A stretch of 64,000 nt of DNA from Arcicella rigui (GCF_034929435.1 NZ_JAYFUM010000006.1:1-64000), one strand, 5' to 3'; shown: positions 52,552 through 62,015, counted from the first letter of the stretch. Numbers and translations are program-made. The notes: generated from the sequence alone by a model not told the origin.

Positions 52552-52622
52552 TTTATTGGGTTAAATCTTGTCTGTATAATTCATTCATTATTAAGCATAC
52601 ATGTTTTAAATAGTTTATTCAA

Positions 52623-53381
52623 ATGAAAATAATAGACCTTTCAGTAACCATTTCTGAAGACATAAAAGAGCCACTTCCTACCAAAATTGTGTACGAAGAC
52701 CATAAAGAAGGAGCAAAGAAAATGGGTGGAAAACTCTTTGAAGGAATTCAAGGAGATGTTTTTATCAATGGAAATGGTCCTGCAGGAGAATTTTTAACGG
52801 TAACAAGTCACTGCGGAACGCACGTGGATGCTCCTTACCATTATTATCCAACTTGTGAAGGAAAACCATCGAGAACCATTGATGAAATGCCTTTAGATTG
52901 GTTTTATCGTGATGGCGTAGTCTTGGATTTTACCGATAAACCAGATGGCTATATGTTTGAGCCGGAAGATTTAATAGAAAAATTGGCTGCGATTAACTAT
53001 ACTTTAAAACCTTTTGACATTGTCTTGATTCGTTGCGATGCCGATAAGCGTTTGCATCATCCTGATTTTGTAAAAATCCATGTAGGAGCATCTGCCAAAG
53101 CAACACATTGGCTTATCGACCAAGGCATTAAAGTAATGGGAACAGACGGCTGGGGCTGGGATATTCCTTTGCATTTACAAGTAGAAGATTATAAAGCCAA
53201 TCCAAGAGACGGAGTGATTTGGCAAGCACATTATGTAGGAATTGAAAAAGAATATTGTCAGATAGAGAAATTGGCAAACCTTGAACAATTGCCACCATTC
53301 GGTTTCAAAGTGGCTTGTTTTCCTGCCAAAATCAAAGGAGGAAGTGCTGGCTGGACAAGAGCCGTAGCCATATTCGAATAA
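52623..53381 (+). CDS. Cyclase-family metal hydrolase (kynurenine formamidase-like)
   Basis: 252 aa. The signature HCGTHVDAPYHY (residues 63-74) gives the His/Asp/His metal site of the cyclase family (PF04199), preceded by GEFLTVTS and followed by LDWFYRDGVVLDFT and FDIVLIRCDADKRLHHPDF. A late VMGTDGWGWDIPLHLQVEDY block replaces the usual TDxxSxD region and points to a distinct subgroup. Members include kynurenine formamidase and isatin hydrolase, which open N-formyl or ring amide bonds; others act on cyclic carbonyl compounds. It is the last gene of the island and ends at the terminator at 53405. Confidence 0.85.
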   Translation: MKIIDLSVTISEDIKEPLPTKIVYEDHKEGAKKMGGKLFEGIQGDVFINGNGPAGEFLTVTSHCGTHVDAPYHYYPTCEGKPSRTIDEMPLDWFYRDGVVLDFTDKPDGYMFEPEDLIEKLAAINYTLKPFDIVLIRCDADKRLHHPDFVKIHVGASAKATHWLIDQGIKVMGTDGWGWDIPLHLQVEDYKANPRDGVIWQAHYVGIEKEYCQIEKLANLEQLPPFGFKVACFPAKIKGGSAGWTRAVAIFE

Positions 53382-53404
53382 GGATTTATGTTTATACTTT
53401 ATTA

Positions 53405-53437
53405 AAACAGTCGTTTGTATCTTATGAACGACTGTTT
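53405..53437. terminator. Convergent terminator at the end of the catabolic island
   Basis: AAACAGTCGTT (53405-53415) and AACGACTGTTT (53427-53437) form an 11-bp perfect stem with an 11-nt loop, between the convergent cyclase and restriction genes. Confidence 0.8.
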
Positions 53438-53467
53438 GTTTATTACTGAAATGATTGAATAAAACAA

Positions 53468-54085
53468 TTACAAATTAAGCTTTTCAGCCCTAATGATTTG
53501 ATTACTCTCTATCACTTTAACCGTTGGTGGCTCGAATAACTGATACTTTTTTAATTCGGCAATTAGCTCATCAAACTCTTCATGGGTGGCTACAACTACA
53601 CTATCAAGTCCAATTATATCGCCACTTTTTATTTTGGCTTTTACGCCTCTTGCTTCTTTTTCTTCAAGCGTTACCAAGAAACTTAATGCTTTTCTATGCA
53701 CATATTTTAAGGCAATAGTTTCTAAATCAGCTTGTTTGTAGCGTTCTCGTAAACTGGTTTTAGCTGAAATACAAATTGGGCCACGTTCTTTTGTGTAAAA
53801 CATTAAATCGTAAATTACATTGGGAACAAAGGCTACATTCGCACTTAGATAAAGTGGTAGAAGTTTTTCTCGGACACATAGCGTAGCTAAAATGTACTCA
53901 AATATTTTCCCGTTGAGATTATTATTTCTTTCTGGGTGTTTTTGATAGGCGTTCCAGTAAATACTTACGTACTCAGAGGGTTTCGAGTACTCAATATCCA
54001 TAAAGCTGGGAAATAAGTTGTTAAATACTATTTCAGTTTTAGTATCTTTTCCAACAACAATGCCTAATTTACTTAGTTGATTCAT
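53468..54085 (-). CDS. Probable type II restriction endonuclease
   Basis: 205 aa. Its start lies 17 bases inside the end of the cytosine methyltransferase gene on the same strand, the usual arrangement of a restriction partner. A PD-(D/E)XK-like site can be traced: E63 in NGKIFEYILATLC, D93 in VIYDLMFYTKERGP, and S107-A108-K109 in ICISAKTSLRERYKQAD. No named family is recognised, and the recognition sequence cannot be read. It could also be a related nuclease with another role, but the overlap with a modification gene makes restriction the best reading. Confidence 0.65.
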   Translation of the reverse strand: MNQLSKLGIVVGKDTKTEIVFNNLFPSFMDIEYSKPSEYVSIYWNAYQKHPERNNNLNGKIFEYILATLCVREKLLPLYLSANVAFVPNVIYDLMFYTKERGPICISAKTSLRERYKQADLETIALKYVHRKALSFLVTLEEKEARGVKAKIKSGDIIGLDSVVVATHEEFDELIAELKKYQLFEPPTVKVIESNQIIRAEKLNL

Positions 54086-55439
54086 TGTCTTTTAGTAGTT
54101 CTATTATTTTTTGTGCAGTTGCTTGGATAGCTGGTACAGCTACGGAGTTCCCGAATTGTCTGTAAGCTTGTGTGCGTGAAACAGGTACTTGGTAATGTTC
54201 AGGAAAACCCATGATTCTTTTACATTCATTCACTGTCAACAACCTCAAATCTGTTTCTCCATCTCTTACAAATGTCCCTGTTAGTCTTTGAATTTTATGA
54301 TAAGTTGAAACCAATGTTTTTACTTGGATACTTGAATTTTCATCAACGATTTGTGGTTTGCCGTCTTCTTTCTTAAACATATATGTCTTTTGTAAATGTT
54401 TTGAAATCGAATAGCCGCTTACGCCCTTTTCAAGGAATTGATTGATAAATACTGGAGTTGCATCGGGTTCTGGAAACTCAAAGCTTAGATTAGCAGGCAT
54501 TTTTTGTTGATGAAAACCTACAATAAATATTCTTTCTCTATTTTGTGGAACGCCAAAATCCGCTGCGTTGATGATTTTAGTGAAAACACTATATCCTAAA
54601 TCTTCCAAAGTATTTTTGATTACTTCAAAGGTTCTGCCTTTGTCGTGGCTTGTCAAACCTTTTACATTTTCAAGAAAAATGGCTTTGGGTTGATGTTTCT
54701 GGATAATCTCTGCAACATCAAAAAATAATGTACCTCTGGTATCATCAAATCCGCCTCTTTTGCCTGCAATCGAAAAAGCCTGACAGGGAAAACCAGCACA
54801 GAGTAAATCGAATTGACTTGGAATATAGTTTTTTACAGATTGCTTAGTAATATCGCCGAAAGGAATTTCTCCGAAATTAGCTTGATAAGTACGTTGTGCA
54901 TCTTTGTCCCATTCACTCGTAAAAACACATTTGCCACCCAAATTTTGCATGGCAATTCTAAAACCTCCAATACCTGCAAAAAGGTCAATAAACTTGAACT
55001 TGTATGGATTTGGCGTTGGAAAAGGCACATTTTCAACCTCAAAAAGTAATTGTTGGATGGCTTCTTCTACATCAATTGAACACTTTTCTTCTGCTACTTT
55101 ATAAGAAACATATTCTTCTAATACTTGAAAGGCTTCTTGTTTGTAATGTTCCGAAACTCCATTATGAATATTATGTAAATAATGACTTAGTACTGCTTTT
55201 TCATTATCAGAAGACTCAGCAAGGCGAACTTTAAACTGTTTCTTGTCAAGTTCGTTGATGCTAATATTTTCTTTTTGCTTCATTGCTATCATGGTAAAAT
55301 TGTTACGCAATTTCGTCATTTTTTCTGTGAATTCATTTGTCATAAGTCTTGATTTGTTTCCACACTTGTCCAAAGGGCTTTTAAGTTTTCCAAAACCATC
55401 ATTATCATAACAACCAATTAAATCAAAATAGATTTTCAA
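54069..55439 (-). CDS. C5-cytosine DNA methyltransferase
   Basis: 456 aa; an internal Met at 55343 is an alternative start, as the first 32 residues look unstructured. Motif I FIDLFAGIGGFR (about 150-161), motif IV AGFPCQAFSIAGKRGGF with catalytic C219, motif VI FLENVKGL, motif VIII FGVPQNRERIFIVG, and motifs IX/X near the C-terminus (RLLTVNECKRIMGFPEHY; RQFGNSVAVPAI) are all present. It carries an N-terminal extension of about 148 residues before motif I, longer than usual for type II enzymes. It protects host DNA against the overlapping endonuclease gene product. Confidence 0.95.
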   Translation of the reverse strand: MKIYFDLIGCYDNDGFGKLKSPLDKCGNKSRLMTNEFTEKMTKLRNNFTMIAMKQKENISINELDKKQFKVRLAESSDNEKAVLSHYLHNIHNGVSEHYKQEAFQVLEEYVSYKVAEEKCSIDVEEAIQQLLFEVENVPFPTPNPYKFKFIDLFAGIGGFRIAMQNLGGKCVFTSEWDKDAQRTYQANFGEIPFGDITKQSVKNYIPSQFDLLCAGFPCQAFSIAGKRGGFDDTRGTLFFDVAEIIQKHQPKAIFLENVKGLTSHDKGRTFEVIKNTLEDLGYSVFTKIINAADFGVPQNRERIFIVGFHQQKMPANLSFEFPEPDATPVFINQFLEKGVSGYSISKHLQKTYMFKKEDGKPQIVDENSSIQVKTLVSTYHKIQRLTGTFVRDGETDLRLLTVNECKRIMGFPEHYQVPVSRTQAYRQFGNSVAVPAIQATAQKIIELLKDNESTK

Positions 55440-55633
55440 ATGGCTGGATTATGAATAAGTAACTAACATTGTTTGAACAACGTTTCTTGTTTTGTTAATG
55501 GTTGATGATTTGGCATAAAAAAATAAAACACTACCTAAGTGCTTTTAATTGAAGTATTTACGTCTCTTGAAATTTTTTCTATTTTTTTATTGATACTTCT
55601 TGCAATATAAAAAAATAGTTGTAATTTTGAATC

Positions 55634-55676
55634 GTTGATTTTGTCAACTATTATTTGAATCAACCATATTAATGGT
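55634..55676 (+). promoter_or_regulatory. Putative MarR operator at its own promoter
   Basis: GTTGA-N5-TCAAC (55634-55648) has the same arms and spacing as the stronger dyad at 56133. A second small dyad ACCAT-ATTA-ATGGT (55663-55676) overlaps the first possible start codon of marR. Confidence 0.55.
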
Positions 55677-56118
55677 CAACGATATTATGGAAATTAAAAA
55701 GACTCCCTTTCAGTTCTTATTCGCTAATACAATAAGAGCCCTTTTCAGACAATCTGCTAAAGAGTTTGAAAAACAGGATGTTAAGATAACACCCGAGCAA
55801 CATTTTTTGCTTAGAATTTTAACTTCAAAAGAAGAGTCGATTCAGTCGGATTTAGCCGAAATTATGCAAAAGGATAAATCGGCAATTATGCGTCATATCG
55901 ACCAACTTGAAAAATTGAATTATGTTGTCAGAGTAAATGATTCAATCGACCGCAGAAAAAAACACATTGTTATCACAGAGTTAGGCACTGAAACTTTGAA
56001 TAAATGCGAGCAAATACTAAACCATCTCAGTGAAAAAAATACCGAGAATATTTCTGAAGAAGAAATGGATACCTTTAAAAAAGTACTTATTAAATTAAAA
56101 GAAAACGCCGAAAGGTAG
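55672..56118 (+). CDS. MarR-family regulator of the RND efflux operon
   Basis: 148 aa; the ATG at 55687 (MEIKKTPFQ) is an alternative start. The MarR fold is clear: KITPEQHFLLRILTSKEESIQSDLAEIMQKDKSAIMRHIDQLEKLNYVVRVNDSIDRRKKHIVITELGTETL, with the wing D-R-R-K. It is transcribed towards tolC, 69 bases away, with matching dyads upstream of both genes. It probably represses its own gene and the efflux operon until a small ligand binds. Confidence 0.88.
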   Translation: MVNDIMEIKKTPFQFLFANTIRALFRQSAKEFEKQDVKITPEQHFLLRILTSKEESIQSDLAEIMQKDKSAIMRHIDQLEKLNYVVRVNDSIDRRKKHIVITELGTETLNKCEQILNHLSEKNTENISEEEMDTFKKVLIKLKENAER

Positions 56119-56132
56119 TTTTTTTTACCCTA

Positions 56133-56153
56133 ATAGTTGATTGAATCAACTAT
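56133..56153 (+). promoter_or_regulatory. MarR operator before the efflux operon
   Basis: ATAGTTGATT-N1-AATCAACTAT is a perfect 21-bp dyad. An extra half-site TCAACTAT lies at 56176-56183. The core GTTGA-N5-TCAAC recurs at 55634-55648. It sits 35 bases before the tolC start codon. Confidence 0.75.
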
Positions 56154-56187
56154 CGTTAAAATCAATAATTTTTTTATCAACTATTTT

Positions 56188-57519
56188 ATGAAAAAGAATC
56201 AATTTTTCTTGTATTTGGTACTATTCATTTTTGGCTATGATGTGCATGGACAAAAGAATATTTCCTTAAAAGAGTGCGTTGATTTTGCTCTCAAAAATCA
56301 CTTGAGTAATTCGGTTTATGAGAATGAAATTGCCATTGCTAAACAAAAATCAACAGAGGCTTTAGCGGGTTATTTACCACAAGTAAGTGCCAACGTTGCT
56401 TTCGACGATAACCTCAAACGTCAGGTTTCTATCATTCCTGCTGGGGCTTTTAGTCCAACAGAAATTAGATTACAATTCGGTACACAATACAATACAACCG
56501 CTACAGCACAACTCGACCAAGTGATTTACGATAAGTCGATGTTGGTAGGAATTAAAGCCGCCGAGCCGAATAATCAATTATCACTCTTGAAAAAAGAGCA
56601 AAATCAAGATAATATCATTTACAATACCGTAGCCTCATACTTTCAGGTTTTGGTGTATGTAGAACAGGAAAAAATCACCTTAGAAAACGAGAAAAAATAC
56701 CGTGAATTGCTGGAAATCTTGAAGTTACGTTTAGAAAAAGGGGTAATTAAAAAGACTGATTTCGACCGTACTAAAGTAAGTTTGAACAATATCATTTCGC
56801 AAAAATCAATTTTGCAAATGAACAAACAAGTAGCCCTAAACAAGTTGAAATATGCGATGGGAATGTCTTTGGATGAAGAGATTAATGTCTTAGAATTTCC
56901 AAATTATGAGGCTTTGGCATTGGTTGACAAAGACGAAAGTTTTCAGATTGGAAATTTATTAGATTACAGAATTCAAAGTAATAATGCTTTACTCCAAGAA
57001 TTTGACGTAAAACGTAAACAAGCAGCTTTTTTACCAACGGTTTCAATGTACGCACGTTACGGAGCTACAAGTTTGAATAATGAATTTTCAAAATCGGTGG
57101 CTAATTGGTTTGATTTCTCGACCATTGGCTTAAAAGTAAACGTACCGATTTTCAGTGGTTACCGTAAACTGAGCCAGTTGAAACAAGCTGAAATTAGTTT
57201 AATGAATGCCAAAACTAATATTCAGTTGAGTGCTGATAATTTGAAACTGTCTTTCAAAAATTCTAATGCACAATTACAGAAATCGCAGTCGGATTTAGGC
57301 ATCAATCGTGAGAATCTTTACTTCGCAAAGCAAGTGTACGAAAGCAGCAATTTAGAGTATCAGAAAGGCGTATCAACGCTCTCGGATTTATTGAACGCAG
57401 ATTATTCATACAAAGAAGCCCAAAGTAATTATATCACTTCTTTGATTAGTGTACTCAGTTCAAGACTTGAATTTGAAAAATCAAAAGGAAATTTAAAAAG
57501 CTATATCAGTCAATTCTAA
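56188..57519 (+). CDS. TolC family outer-membrane efflux protein of the RND pump
   Basis: 443 aa from the ATG at 56188; the TTG at 56137 lies inside the operator dyad and is rejected. A signal peptide (MKKNQFFLYLVLFIFGYDVHGQ) is followed by ISLKECVDFALKNHLSNSVYENEIAIAKQKSTEALAGYLPQVSANV and two coiled-coil repeats typical of OEP/TolC. It forms the outer-membrane channel for the adaptor and RND pump encoded next (12- and 11-base gaps). Confidence 0.9.
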   Translation: MKKNQFFLYLVLFIFGYDVHGQKNISLKECVDFALKNHLSNSVYENEIAIAKQKSTEALAGYLPQVSANVAFDDNLKRQVSIIPAGAFSPTEIRLQFGTQYNTTATAQLDQVIYDKSMLVGIKAAEPNNQLSLLKKEQNQDNIIYNTVASYFQVLVYVEQEKITLENEKKYRELLEILKLRLEKGVIKKTDFDRTKVSLNNIISQKSILQMNKQVALNKLKYAMGMSLDEEINVLEFPNYEALALVDKDESFQIGNLLDYRIQSNNALLQEFDVKRKQAAFLPTVSMYARYGATSLNNEFSKSVANWFDFSTIGLKVNVPIFSGYRKLSQLKQAEISLMNAKTNIQLSADNLKLSFKNSNAQLQKSQSDLGINRENLYFAKQVYESSNLEYQKGVSTLSDLLNADYSYKEAQSNYITSLISVLSSRLEFEKSKGNLKSYISQF

Positions 57520-57531
57520 TTAACAATATCC

Positions 57532-58587
57532 ATGAAAAAGTCTTTCATTATCGCATTATCTATACTTGTTTTGGTGGGTGCAATTGCTTTTACGCTTGCA
57601 AAAAACAAGAAAAAAATCGAAGCGAACAAAGTAGTTGTTGACCGTTCGATTATCCCAGTGGCGGTTTCTACGACAAAAGCTGAATTTCAAGAATTCGACG
57701 GGAAAGTAATTTTACCAGCCAATTTGGAACTCACCAACGAAGCTACTTTAGCGATTGGTGTGCAAGGTAAAATTGAGAAACTTTCTATCGAAGTGGGTTC
57801 AAGAGTATCCAAAGGACAAGTAATTGGTCAGTTAGATTCAAAATTGAAAATTATCAATTTGAAAGCCAATGAATTAACGCTTGCAAAATTGGAAAAAGAG
57901 TATCAGCGAAACAGCGATTTATTCAAAGGAAATGCTGGTACAGAACTGAGCGTCATCAATTCAAAATATGATGTTGAAAATACTCGCATTCAAATCGAAC
58001 AAGTAAAACAACAAATTGCTGATGGAAATATCGTTGCACCCATCAGCGGAATCGTCACTTCTCGCAAATTGATGGCAGGTGAATATGTAAGTCCGGGAAC
58101 GGTAATCGCTACCATCGTTGATGACTTGCATTTGAAAGCCGTCGTATTTGTGAACGAAAAAGATGTATATCAATTGAAATTAGGACAAAACGCTACGATT
58201 TCATCTGACGTATTTCCAGATAAAAACTTTGTAGGAATGGTGAAATTCATTTCGCCAAAAGGTGACGAAAACCATAATTACCGAGTGGAATTGCAATTGA
58301 ATACCAATCAATTAAGAGCAGGTACTTATGTAATGGTGAATTTTGATTTAGGTCGCAAAGCGAGTGTTTTACAAATTCCGAAATTGGCTTTGGTAGAAGG
58401 AACAAAAAATCCTTATGTGTATATCGTAGATGGCAATGTAGCGAAGATGCAAAAAATTACGGTTGGTCGTGAAATTGGTGAAAATATTGAAGTAGTTGCT
58501 GGTTTACAAGCTGGACAAGAAGTAGTTACGAGCGGACAAATCAATTTGACTAATGGAAGTAAAATTTCAAAAACTACTAACCAATAA
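57532..58587 (+). CDS. RND periplasmic adaptor (HlyD/AcrA type)
   Basis: 351 aa. An N-terminal anchor (MKKSFIIALSILVLVGAIAFTLAKNKKK) precedes a lipoyl half (GKIEKLSIEVGSRVSKGQVIGQLDSKLK), a short coiled coil (about 105-160), the second half (GNIVAPISGIVTSRKLMAGEYVSPGTVIATIVDD) and beta-barrel plus membrane-proximal domains (YVYIVDGNVAKMQKITVGREIGENIEVVAGLQAGQEVVTSGQINL). It is the fusion protein joining the RND pump to TolC. Confidence 0.93.
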   Translation: MKKSFIIALSILVLVGAIAFTLAKNKKKIEANKVVVDRSIIPVAVSTTKAEFQEFDGKVILPANLELTNEATLAIGVQGKIEKLSIEVGSRVSKGQVIGQLDSKLKIINLKANELTLAKLEKEYQRNSDLFKGNAGTELSVINSKYDVENTRIQIEQVKQQIADGNIVAPISGIVTSRKLMAGEYVSPGTVIATIVDDLHLKAVVFVNEKDVYQLKLGQNATISSDVFPDKNFVGMVKFISPKGDENHNYRVELQLNTNQLRAGTYVMVNFDLGRKASVLQIPKLALVEGTKNPYVYIVDGNVAKMQKITVGREIGENIEVVAGLQAGQEVVTSGQINLTNGSKISKTTNQ

Positions 58588-58598
58588 ACCTTAAAAAT

Positions 58599-61500
58599 AT
58601 GTCAATTACCGAAATATCCATCAAACGACCATTACTGATTACAGTAATTTTCGTAACGCTGATTTTATTTGGTTTTGTAAGTTATAAACAATTGAATTAT
58701 AACCTTTTGCCAAAATTTGAAGCCAATGTAATCATTGTTCAAACGACGTATCGTGGTGCGTCTTCTGACGAAATTCAGAACGTATTAACCAAACCAATCG
58801 AAGAAGCCGTTTCAGCTATCGAAGGAATTGATAAAATTTCTTCTACTTCATCCGAAGGTCTTTCATTGATTACCATTCAGTTGAAATCAGGCATTAATAC
58901 GCTTGATGCCCAAAGAGATGCAGAGCGAAAAATCAATCAGATTAAATCTACTTTGCCCGACGATGCCGACGACCCAGTAGTAAACCGATTCAATACCGAC
59001 GAAATTCCAGTATTAAGAATCAGTGCTTCGGCAAATATGTCTGAACCTGAATTGTATGATTTAATCGACCAAAAAATCAAACCTGTTTTATCAAACGTCG
59101 CTGGCGTTGGTACAGTAAGATTGATTGGAGGCAACGAGCGTGAAATTCAAGTAAACTTAGATAATGACAAGCTTCAAGCTTACAATATTTCTTCGGCACA
59201 AGTCAACCAAATGATTGCCAATAGCAATAGTTCGTATCCTGCCGGAAGTATCTTGAGCAATAGCAATCGTACTTCTATTCGTTTGGATGCCAAATTGGTG
59301 AAAGTTGAAGAATTAAGAAACTTGATTATTCGTCAGAATGCCGATGGAAGTAGAGTTTTGTTGAGAGACCTTGCCGTAATTACAGACGGACAAACCGAAA
59401 CCAAAACCCTAAACCGTAACAACGGAAAAGCGGGTATCGGTATCGAAATCGTAAAACAAGCCGATGCCAATACCGTAAATGTAAGTAAAGCAGTAAAAGA
59501 GAAATTGAAGGAAATACAAGCGAATTATGCTTCAAAAAAATTCTCTTATGACATTGCCGCCGACCAATCTATTTATACTTTGGCTTCTGCTGATGCCGTA
59601 ATGCACGATTTGTTCTTGGCGATTATCATCGTAGGTGCGGTAATGTTATTTTTCTTACACAGTTTCAGAAGTTCATTGTTTGTATTGGTTGCCATTCCTT
59701 CGGCGATGATTCCGACCTTTATTTTGATGTACATCTTTGGCTTTTCGCTCAACTTGATGACCTTGATGGGACTTTCCTTAGTCGTTGGTATCTTGGTGGA
59801 TGACAGTATTGTGGTATTAGAAAATATCTATCGCTACCTCGAAATGGGCAGAAATAAAGTAGAAGCAGCACTTGAAGGACGACAAGAAATTGGTTTCACC
59901 GCCATTGCCATTACTTTGGTGGACGTTGTGGTATTCTTACCGCTTTCGATGAGTGGCGGTTTGATTGGAAATATCTTGCGTGAGTTTTCATTGGTAGTAG
60001 TATTTTCTACTTTGATGAGTTTGTTTGTGTCATTTACGCTTACGCCATTGTTGGCTTCAAGATGGGGAAAGGTTGAAATCTTGAGTGAATCAACGCTTTG
60101 GGGAAAAATCAACTTAGGATTTGAAAGATTTTTGGATGCCGTAAAAGAAGAGTACGGAAAACTCCTTACTTGGTCGTTGGGTCATAAAAGATGGGTTTTA
60201 ATTGTGATTCTTGCCATGTTTATTGGTTCGGTTTCGTTGTTGGCTACTGGTTTTATTGGTTCATCTTTTACAGGTTCGGGCGACCGTGGCGAGTTTGCTG
60301 TTCAGCTTGAAATGGCACCACAAACCCCTTTGGCACAAACTAACTTGCTGACCAAACAAGTAGAACAATTGCTTTTACAAAAACCCGAAGTATCAAAAGT
60401 ATTCGCTAACATTGGTACACAAACGGGTGCGGTTGGTACAGGAAGCTCTAACTCAAACATTTCTGAAATATCAGTTACTTTGGTTGAAAAAGAACACAGA
60501 ACTGTTTCTACCGATGCTTTCAGTACTGCGATTCGTGATGAGATTAATAAAATTCCCGGATTGAAAGTCGTGATTCGTCCTGTAAGTCTTACAGGCGGTA
60601 GCGAAGCACCGATTCAGATTGCCATAAAAGGAGTAGATATGGCTGTGATTCAGGATGTGGCTAATCAAATCAAAGCTATTGTTCGTAAAACACCGGGAAC
60701 TGATTACGTAGAATTTAGTACCAAAAGCTTGAAAACTGAAATTGCCATTCAGCTCGACCGTGAGAAAATTGCCAATGCAGGATTAAGTATTCCAGAAGTA
60801 GGAGTGGCGATTCAGTTGGCATTTAGAGGAAACGACCAGTCGAAATTTAAACAAGCAGGGGAGGAGTATCCGATTAATATTTCTTTAGAAAAGTCTGATA
60901 AACGTTCTATCGAAAATGTACGTGAACTTACGCTTCGCAATAGCAGAAATGCCATTATTAAATTGAAAGACGTAGCCACTGTTTCTGAAATTGTAGGTCA
61001 ATCAGTTTTGGAACGTTCAGACCGAATGAATTCTATTAAAGTAACGGCTTCGTCGGTTGGTCGCCCAACGGGAACGATTGTAGCGGATATTCAAAAACAA
61101 ATTGCAAAAATCAAAATTCCTGATGGCGTAGTGATTGATTATCAAGGAGAAGCACAGCGTCAGAAAGATGCTTTTGGTAGCTTAGGTTTTGCGATGTTGT
61201 TGGGTATTTTGTTGGTGTACTTAATCATGGTTGCTCTTTACGAAAGTGTGGTTTATCCATTTGTTGTTCTTTTCTCAATACCTGTGGCATTGATTGGAGC
61301 ATTATTAGCCTTGGCTTTAACGATGGAATCACTTACGATTTTCGCCATTGTTGGTCTGATTATGCTCTTGGGCTTAGTAGCCAAAAATGGTATTTTGATT
61401 GTCGATTTTACTAATCACCTAAAAGAAAAAGGGTTGTCAGTAAAAGAAGCTTTGATTGAAGCAGGGAAAGAACGTTTGCGTCCGATTTTGATGACAACCA

Positions 61501-61697
61501 TCGCCATGATTACAGGTATGTTGCCTATCGCTTTAGCCTCGGGTTCGGGAGCAGAAGTAAAAAATGGTATGGCTTGGGTAATTATTGGGGGCTTGACAAG
61601 TTCAATGTTTTTGACGCTACTTTTAGTGCCTTGTATGTATTATATCATCGAATCATTGAAGAATAAAATTTTAGGGATTAGAGCTAAAAAAGCGTAG
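58599..61697 (+). CDS. RND efflux pump inner-membrane subunit (AcrB/MexF type)
   Basis: 1032 aa. There are twelve TM helices with two large periplasmic loops. Markers: ISIKRPLLITVIFVTLILFGFVSYKQLNYNLLP at the start, GASSDEIQNVLTKPIEEAVSAIEGIDKISS, the TM4 proton relay GLSLVVGILVDDSIVVLENIYRYLE with its adjacent Asp pair, and the matching TM10-11 region GLIMLLGLVAKNGILIVDFTNHLKEKGLSVKEAL. The multi-drug (HAE1) branch is favoured over heavy-metal pumps. It is last gene of the MarR-controlled operon and ends at the terminator at 61787. Confidence 0.93.
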   Translation: MSITEISIKRPLLITVIFVTLILFGFVSYKQLNYNLLPKFEANVIIVQTTYRGASSDEIQNVLTKPIEEAVSAIEGIDKISSTSSEGLSLITIQLKSGINTLDAQRDAERKINQIKSTLPDDADDPVVNRFNTDEIPVLRISASANMSEPELYDLIDQKIKPVLSNVAGVGTVRLIGGNEREIQVNLDNDKLQAYNISSAQVNQMIANSNSSYPAGSILSNSNRTSIRLDAKLVKVEELRNLIIRQNADGSRVLLRDLAVITDGQTETKTLNRNNGKAGIGIEIVKQADANTVNVSKAVKEKLKEIQANYASKKFSYDIAADQSIYTLASADAVMHDLFLAIIIVGAVMLFFLHSFRSSLFVLVAIPSAMIPTFILMYIFGFSLNLMTLMGLSLVVGILVDDSIVVLENIYRYLEMGRNKVEAALEGRQEIGFTAIAITLVDVVVFLPLSMSGGLIGNILREFSLVVVFSTLMSLFVSFTLTPLLASRWGKVEILSESTLWGKINLGFERFLDAVKEEYGKLLTWSLGHKRWVLIVILAMFIGSVSLLATGFIGSSFTGSGDRGEFAVQLEMAPQTPLAQTNLLTKQVEQLLLQKPEVSKVFANIGTQTGAVGTGSSNSNISEISVTLVEKEHRTVSTDAFSTAIRDEINKIPGLKVVIRPVSLTGGSEAPIQIAIKGVDMAVIQDVANQIKAIVRKTPGTDYVEFSTKSLKTEIAIQLDREKIANAGLSIPEVGVAIQLAFRGNDQSKFKQAGEEYPINISLEKSDKRSIENVRELTLRNSRNAIIKLKDVATVSEIVGQSVLERSDRMNSIKVTASSVGRPTGTIVADIQKQIAKIKIPDGVVIDYQGEAQRQKDAFGSLGFAMLLGILLVYLIMVALYESVVYPFVVLFSIPVALIGALLALALTMESLTIFAIVGLIMLLGLVAKNGILIVDFTNHLKEKGLSVKEALIEAGKERLRPILMTTIAMITGMLPIALASGSGAEVKNGMAWVIIGGLTSSMFLTLLLVPCMYYIIESLKNKILGIRAKKA

Positions 61698-61786
61698 TTC
61701 ACAACCCGAATTTTACTGAAATAGATTCTTATCAAGTTTAAAACAGTAAGTTCATAAAAGTAAAATACCAATAGTCGCTTCTACCG

Positions 61787-61818
61787 ATAAGCGGTCGGAA
61801 TTTTTTTCGACCGCTTAT
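61787..61818 (+). terminator. Terminator after the RND operon
   Basis: ATAAGCGGTCG (61787-61797) and CGACCGCTTAT (61808-61818) form an 11-bp stem with a 10-nt loop, followed by a T-rich stretch. The rest of the 318-base gap (to 62015) is A/T-rich and holds nothing else I can name. Confidence 0.8.
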
Positions 61819-62015
61819 TTATTAGCTGTAATTTGTATAATTCACCATTTAATGTTCTCCTAAATCTAAATGCTGTATAGTAATTTTTCATTCCACTCTA
61901 CTATTAGTATAAATGTTCAAGGGCGATTTTGCCCGCTTCGGCTTATTTTCTAAGAAATTTGAAGTACAATAATTCTACCTTCGTTTTAGAATATCATCCT
62001 AAATTTTTTATCCTT

